Source of the DNA: Phycisphaerales bacterium UBA7708
GTDB lineage: Bacteria > Planctomycetota > Phycisphaerae > Sedimentisphaerales > Anaerohalosphaeraceae
Reading direction: 5' to 3'
NCBI GenBank assembly: GCA_002482415.1
Contig: DLFY01000336.1
Coordinates: 1 to 26,364 of the forward strand
Length of the DNA: 26,364 nt
This document shows, in pieces, positions 23,901-26,364 of this stretch. The notes below the pieces were generated by a model. It was given only the letters and a program-made list of their open reading frames with translations. It made no database searches and was not told where the DNA came from. Within the stretch, counting starts at the first letter, position 1, and each line of letters starts with the position of its first letter. The position numbers were made by a program, and so were the translations under genes.

Positions 23901-26315
23901 GGGCAGCGGGGCACCGAGGAAATTATCCGGATCAAGGAAGCCTGGGAAGATTATTGGCCCTTGCCAAAACAGGTCGAAGACAAACCATTTAAAAAGTCCA
24001 GCGTCTCTCCTGAGCCATCAGATGGCATTAAGTCGGCACATGGAAGCATGCTGCCGTTCAGGACTCTGGATGAAGCGATCTTGTCCAGGACGCAGCAGGC
24101 TCTGGAAGCCTACTACATGAATATGATGATGAATGCGGCGATCCGGGCCAATACAGAAATGAACAAGCTCAAGGGCGTTCCATTCCGGGCCAGAAAAGAA
24201 CAAATGCGGCTTATCGTGCCCATGCGACTGGAACGCAAGAAAGTGGCACAATTGAGCGAGGAAGAACAGCAGAAACTGATTGCCGACTTCATCAATGACA
24301 CCATGGCCAGGGACGCAGTCAAAAAAGGACAGCCAGTCCCAGCCAAAATCAAGGCCGAAGACATTGTGCTGACCCGGCCAGGCGGAAAACCTCTATGGCG
24401 GATGCGAAAGCCCAACGCGGTTCACGTCATTGCTCCATTCGTCAATGGCCGCCGCCGCTATTACCAGGTGACGGACCCGATCCTGTTCGATCTGTTCACA
24501 AAAACCACGCAGCCCCAGAAGTATATTGAATGGGCAGCGGAATTGCTGCGCAGGGCCTGGGACCCAGTTAAGAAGAACGTGACCCAAAATGTCCCGTTCA
24601 CTTTCATTAATGCCACCCGTGACTCATTGACATCTTTCTTTATGGGTGATGACGTTGAGTCCATGATACCCTGTTATTACCAGTGTATGGGGTTAATTGC
24701 CCGGCTTAAAGGGGAGGCCGGGGACTTGAAGGATCAGGCCGAGCTTTTGAGCCGGTCAATTGACCACACAAACCGCACGGCTCACCAGACTGTCATGGAG
24801 AGCTTCTGGAACATGCTTTTAGAGGATGTCGCCCAGACAGACTGGCGGGACATGAACATCAAGGACTGGATACAGAGAACGCCTGGTATCGTTGTGGCAG
24901 GCCTGATGAAGCCGATATCGATTGTAAACTGGATTACGGGCGGACGGTATCTGGCCAAGCAATCGGAAACCTTGTCTCGTGAAGGCGCGTATTATGCCGC
25001 TAAAAAGAAGGGCAAAACCGAAGCCGAGGCAATCCGATCTTTTGACTACATTACAGGTAATTTCGGCCAGCGACAGGGAAATGGCACACTGGCATCGACA
25101 ATCCGTGCAGCTGGATTCCTGAATCCGGTTCTGCAGATCATGTGGGGCCAGGCTGAAAAAATCACTGACCCGGACCCGAAGGTCCGTCTCCGCCAGATCG
25201 CCATGAAATTGCCGCTCATCATGGTCTATGCGGGTATGGCGTCGGCAATTAACGTCCTGGCTATATGTGCCGGCAAAAGCGATGATGAGAAAAAGCAGGC
25301 CCTGGATAACTTGAGGGAACGCCCCGACAAGGATCGCCTGTCCTATATGGCTTTATGGGGGAAAATCCGCTTACCGTTTGACTATGGCATCCTGGGCAGT
25401 GCCGCCAGTTTCGGGTGGAATTCGGTCGAAGAATGGCTCATCGCGGATCCAATTGCCACAGAAACCAAGGCAAAAGAATTGCTCCGGCGCGCCAGAGATT
25501 TACCCATGCCGCAAGATTTTATGAATCCCTACCTCAAAATGGGATTTGAATTGTCGATGAATCACAGCTTCTTTTTTGACGATGAAATCGTTCCAAACTG
25601 GATGGAAAGGGCGTATCCGTATAATCCAGAACTTCGCACCTGGCCCAGTACGTCCAAAGTCTATAACGCGATCGGCCAGGGCCTCAAGGTCAGCCCGATC
25701 ATGGTGGAATATGCCGTCAAAGGCCTGTTTTCCAGACAGATGGACGATGCGGTCAATGTTCTGGATGCAGCGACAGGCGGCGATCCATATAAGAAAACGT
25801 CGGATTTGCCCCTGGTTGGCCGTATGGCGACGCAGTTGCCCACGGGCTGGAAGTCGGACAGCGTCCAGTCTATCCAGGTCCTGGATGACAAATGGACGGC
25901 GCTCAGACGGGAAATCGACAAAGTACAGGCCGATGGCGGGGACGCCAGCCAGCTAATACAGCAAAGGGAAAATCTGGATATCGCACATGCAGTAATGCAC
26001 GAAGTACAGGGCCTTTGGGATCAGGTCAAGGACGAACAGAAGTCCCAGCATCCAGATCATTCAAAAATCGACAAACTCCAAGCTGATATGCGGGCCTTAG
26101 CACGAAAATATATTGCCTGGGACGAAGGCGGTCGGAAAGACAAGCTGGACTCTGACATCCTGAGTGCCAAGTATAAAAAATCGCTGCATCAACAGCGCCA
26201 GCAAGTACCGCAGAAACGCCAGCCTGGGGAGTCGCCAGAGAAATACATTGAGCGACGGCAGAAGTCTATGGACGAAAAAGACCGGGCCAATCGCGTATTA
26301 AGCACGCTTAAGTAG
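17934..26315 (+). CDS. Giant polyvalent virion protein: SF2 helicase, HELGH zincin, LPD38-like C-terminus
   Basis: ATG 17934 (GAGGA five bases upstream) is used instead of the in-frame TTG 17904, giving 2793 residues. Order: hydrophobic and alanine-rich helical part (about 185-275); a YEERLATTIQALTG segment (360 onward); SH3-like domain (about 754-800, VGDRIQFIPIG); basic NGLKPK repeats (about 878-908); a polyvalent-type domain ending FVPYLEKVYA (about 936-982); a low-complexity linker; an SF2 helicase (about 1065-1515) with GDGTGVGKT (K1097), DEAH 1167-1170, TAT 1195-1197, SGGTGINL (1434) and QALGRVSRR (1466-1474), closest to Snf2/strawberry-notch; a P/A-rich linker; a zincin with HELGH 1638-1642 and EEGVAE (E1680-E1685); then an LPD38-like region (about 2224-2450) with a hydrophobic stretch near 2424-2448. 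All catalytic motifs appear intact. Such proteins are thought to be injected with phage DNA. Confidence 0.8.
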   Translation: MDLLRQAVQKQINQSQKTEPSNEFSGNPELLLKAYVKKHIYGPAGAAEAMTQRDTQNIPQYAKNIPLAGLGFSLIEPMEIQSAVKRLQNPALYEKSIRDDGPRPERTPSQVAKDIRDYEERMKNNQARGILSLAERPAGPRPAESQEEYQQRRQAAIQQSRATDTKLIEDFIQKTVEADIRGYDFGAKAAKGIAATLQMALEFAATGGLAEGLSASARGGLTYLIEKHAPQLMAKTATRFATKAATRLAGAAAGAAGRTAALGLGIENTAQRQALSATGLTDKESVVKSFAMGAGQKYVENLSEVGGEGLSWALRQARLGRKLVSGVGQVGVKLTGGERGQVVRNMFKAAGYHGFPGELYEERLATTIQALTGLEDGGAGKDAGALERLKGAWAQDIQNLPVELVVLAVPMTAQGVLGGSVNLAGHVAGKISDKLAQRKLEILDREEFKKQALSPDGAGWYAAMFPDSAKTLAGMDNPSRSDFEAEGIRGWTAQERKLFSTLLLDSLTRPDEAAAKQQVLGGIVTGMMQRAIANEQAIKDEMVANTTAAIDSLKDPDQAGAQTQGVPEEVPAPDSSLSSDAGPEASTGSAEGESGFTLTDEWQEVPEGVAVPPGGEYKLDMQAGKTFARKQQKPADVDQKPDSGTRNKPDEPYQELEHRFINSTRDIEDGQVEKLIEAARREGKKIRPQDLARIGPVRVLTDAVDGIEPNQEVDTRTYDNLKKIYRAFGQESDFDQLGLKLVIPKTRDGVPITELNVGDRIQFIPIGRKDKTPVKGTIATVDKRGSLVEIRYGKDGFYSIGVDAVIAGKTMFDDMSKKDQNIDTSDNIGEENTQKLPYADLSDAELQTFIDVTADNADAKADHEAAKAEMERRKKTVKPKNGLKPKPQKDIVEKRPRNGLKPKKLTDHLTGDEKKQLDELKKQLRDQLGRVNTGFDPNILITGIKIGNLYAKAGVRAFAEWSKEVMDGVPETFVPYLEKVYASIRTQNPSWKMDSDDVVRQHIAETYKQEKKDGQGTDSTEGRSADTGSTGSQRTGGRPGIRTASEHLIPDPGSHFDAASYGEGNLDEHQILGINLALNCVKQLKSFLLGDGTGVGKTRQLLVIAAEAAKIRKKPSLIITKNKLIIKDAYTKDAKALGIDLDDIVLGTYDDLSAGKFAGKYGAVLFDEAHSLKNSHSKRSIAATKLEADVRIFATATPMDRPTGASYFLSHITGKPQEDVERMLGYKTDWRMDPETKEMVPYTVPLEGNTWESILGNLIRMRDWAIQQGQMIRREYPFYGQVEMLNVKMPDGFKSTQKRVFDYWQAKIDSAFKRSLKRIFGGKRVSDLTILTEMSKVDAIFNHAMNDIKAGKKVIFMTNYTGESKNPKKPYLTKGKMEVSALKQIGDSFVAAMAKKLKDLGIEFATIYGDGDKFAEMTKFQSGKVNVALASYKSGGTGINLDDTVGDQPRIMYLVTPEFSADVLEQALGRVSRRNTQSPAKVYVVMSDSISDRHRMGIINNKMRTLKSIQEGEDLDLAVGLNVGEANQDEAESEGVIVNSTQPATPAPAAGPHLSQSAIDGTPAETPAGEKLLKSIEADKKRITPRVGLRSITEFLADILSASMKVGRTQTTKKNPAHLLTIANLIRTRSGSWQVNFHELGHALSCYLNEMHPDWFKKIEKDLVALTYDIDSFASAHSAEEGVAELVRKYIVSPKALPGPLVASFEGILQQHYPVALKGIRDARRAYAAYSARPLIQQMSTSIHDKPKKLAGQVGTLETLMYDVLTGLFGKSAIVHRMIRQASRRITGDSAFIDNVDVAGVIKLMRGLFSPAYKSMMDLAAEYRKQITGTAADVRSAYQMLLHAQMETNRAIEGTSSDSDHFRVIAGQGGFHTLSEDEITALQDAGFEFSADYVKPGDWIRIPAKSIGAIRRAIGKANWEAFCMYGQWKTALHRWRAAGHQYPLKDDNLTPDKVRQFVLEAERDHPDWLEQYKEVNRYMDQMLLISLLSGQRGTEEIIRIKEAWEDYWPLPKQVEDKPFKKSSVSPEPSDGIKSAHGSMLPFRTLDEAILSRTQQALEAYYMNMMMNAAIRANTEMNKLKGVPFRARKEQMRLIVPMRLERKKVAQLSEEEQQKLIADFINDTMARDAVKKGQPVPAKIKAEDIVLTRPGGKPLWRMRKPNAVHVIAPFVNGRRRYYQVTDPILFDLFTKTTQPQKYIEWAAELLRRAWDPVKKNVTQNVPFTFINATRDSLTSFFMGDDVESMIPCYYQCMGLIARLKGEAGDLKDQAELLSRSIDHTNRTAHQTVMESFWNMLLEDVAQTDWRDMNIKDWIQRTPGIVVAGLMKPISIVNWITGGRYLAKQSETLSREGAYYAAKKKGKTEAEAIRSFDYITGNFGQRQGNGTLASTIRAAGFLNPVLQIMWGQAEKITDPDPKVRLRQIAMKLPLIMVYAGMASAINVLAICAGKSDDEKKQALDNLRERPDKDRLSYMALWGKIRLPFDYGILGSAASFGWNSVEEWLIADPIATETKAKELLRRARDLPMPQDFMNPYLKMGFELSMNHSFFFDDEIVPNWMERAYPYNPELRTWPSTSKVYNAIGQGLKVSPIMVEYAVKGLFSRQMDDAVNVLDAATGGDPYKKTSDLPLVGRMATQLPTGWKSDSVQSIQVLDDKWTALRREIDKVQADGGDASQLIQQRENLDIAHAVMHEVQGLWDQVKDEQKSQHPDHSKIDKLQADMRALARKYIAWDEGGRKDKLDSDILSAKYKKSLHQQRQQVPQKRQPGESPEKYIERRQKSMDEKDRANRVLSTLK
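20959..20963 (+). promoter_or_regulatory. Shine-Dalgarno-like site ahead of an overlapping 65-codon frame
   Basis: AGGAG lies seven bases before ATG 20971, inside the giant gene. It makes the overlapping frame more credible but could also be chance. Confidence 0.4.
20971..21168 (+). CDS. Overlapping small ORF inside the giant gene, candidate hidden gene
   Basis: In the +1 frame relative to the giant gene, an ATG with AGGAG seven bases before it opens 65 codons that end in TAA. The product (start MAKEPIALRGDQPILDQL, then EANALAGDRESEQLLNTL, end SSESTSR) reads like an ordinary soluble helical protein and uses codons common in this phage (CTG, GAA, GCC, ACC). Over the same bases the giant frame reads as a low-complexity stretch rich in G, S, T and R, lying between a polyvalent domain and the helicase. 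This suggests that the +1 frame may be the older or constrained one, for example a small gene trapped when two genes fused. It could also be a chance frame. I do not recognise a family. Confidence 0.35.
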   Translation: MAKEPIALRGDQPILDQLEANALAGDRESEQLLNTLYQTPEVISMLRPMEREILTNIKSSESTSR

Positions 26316-26353
26316 CGCAGGGATTTTTCATCCCGGCGGTCAGTGGGAGCGAT

Positions 26354-26364
26354 ATGAACAAAAC
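26354..26364 (+). CDS. Start of the next gene (runs off the window)
   Basis: An ATG follows GGGAG (26345-26349) by four bases, in the spacing used elsewhere in this operon. Only three full codons (MNK) can be seen, so nothing can be said about the product. The 38 bases between the giant gene and this start hold a weak 5-bp stem only. Confidence 0.4.

Noticed and set aside
25576..25956. 126-codon alternative frame near the end of the giant gene
   Set aside because: Arginine-, serine- and tryptophan-rich mirror-type composition, while the giant frame here has ordinary protein character.
26320..26334. GGGAT/ATCCC stem after the giant gene as terminator
   Set aside because: Only five base pairs, and the T run is in the loop rather than after the stem.

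Overview
The window is a single block of genes, all on the plus strand, from a tailed bacteriophage or prophage. It holds the packaging, head, short-tail and virion-core genes. Gene order is: possible small terminase (partial), large terminase, a small MazG/DUF1599-like protein, portal, a one-helix membrane protein, a degenerate zinc-ribbon-like protein, scaffold, major capsid protein, two beta-rich candidate decoration proteins, an SH3-like protein, head-tail adaptor, two exported or membrane-anchored proteins, a split tail-nozzle protein, a tail fibre, two helical candidate ejection proteins, and one giant gene of 2793 codons. No tape measure, tail tube or sheath is seen, which fits a podovirus-like virion. 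Genes are packed tightly, with ATGA, TAATG and TAATATG junctions, as in one long late operon.

Host: not identifiable from phage genes alone. The LamG domain, the Fn3-like domain and a Sec-exported right-handed beta-helix protein are common in Planctomycetota, Verrucomicrobiota and Lentisphaerota. A host in that group is a weak inference. Most genes are moderately GC-rich. The beta-helix gene (9375-11561) is clearly more AT-rich and looks recently acquired.

Region by region: 1-2406 is DNA packaging plus a small accessory gene. 2410-7560 holds portal, scaffold and capsid. 7585-7610 is a perfect 10-bp hairpin between the two candidate decoration genes. 7641-9364 holds decoration, accessory and adaptor genes. 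9375-12027 is an insert-like pair of genes with signal peptides. 12020-14208 is a nozzle protein split into two frames exactly where an Fn3-like domain begins. 14208-16307 is a collagen-like/LamG fibre. 16318-17932 holds two candidate internal proteins. 17934-26315 is a polyvalent virion protein with an SF2 (Snf2/strawberry-notch type) helicase, a HELGH zincin protease and a C-terminal region like LPD38.

The most interesting part is the giant gene. By family knowledge such polyvalent proteins are thought to be carried in the virion and injected with the DNA, where their enzymatic domains act against host defences or remodel incoming DNA. A 65-codon overlapping frame with its own ribosome binding site (20971-21168) sits exactly in a low-complexity linker ahead of the helicase. 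It may be a hidden gene or a relic of gene fusion. No tRNA, CRISPR array, insertion sequence or integrase was found, and there is no gap of 300 bases without a gene.
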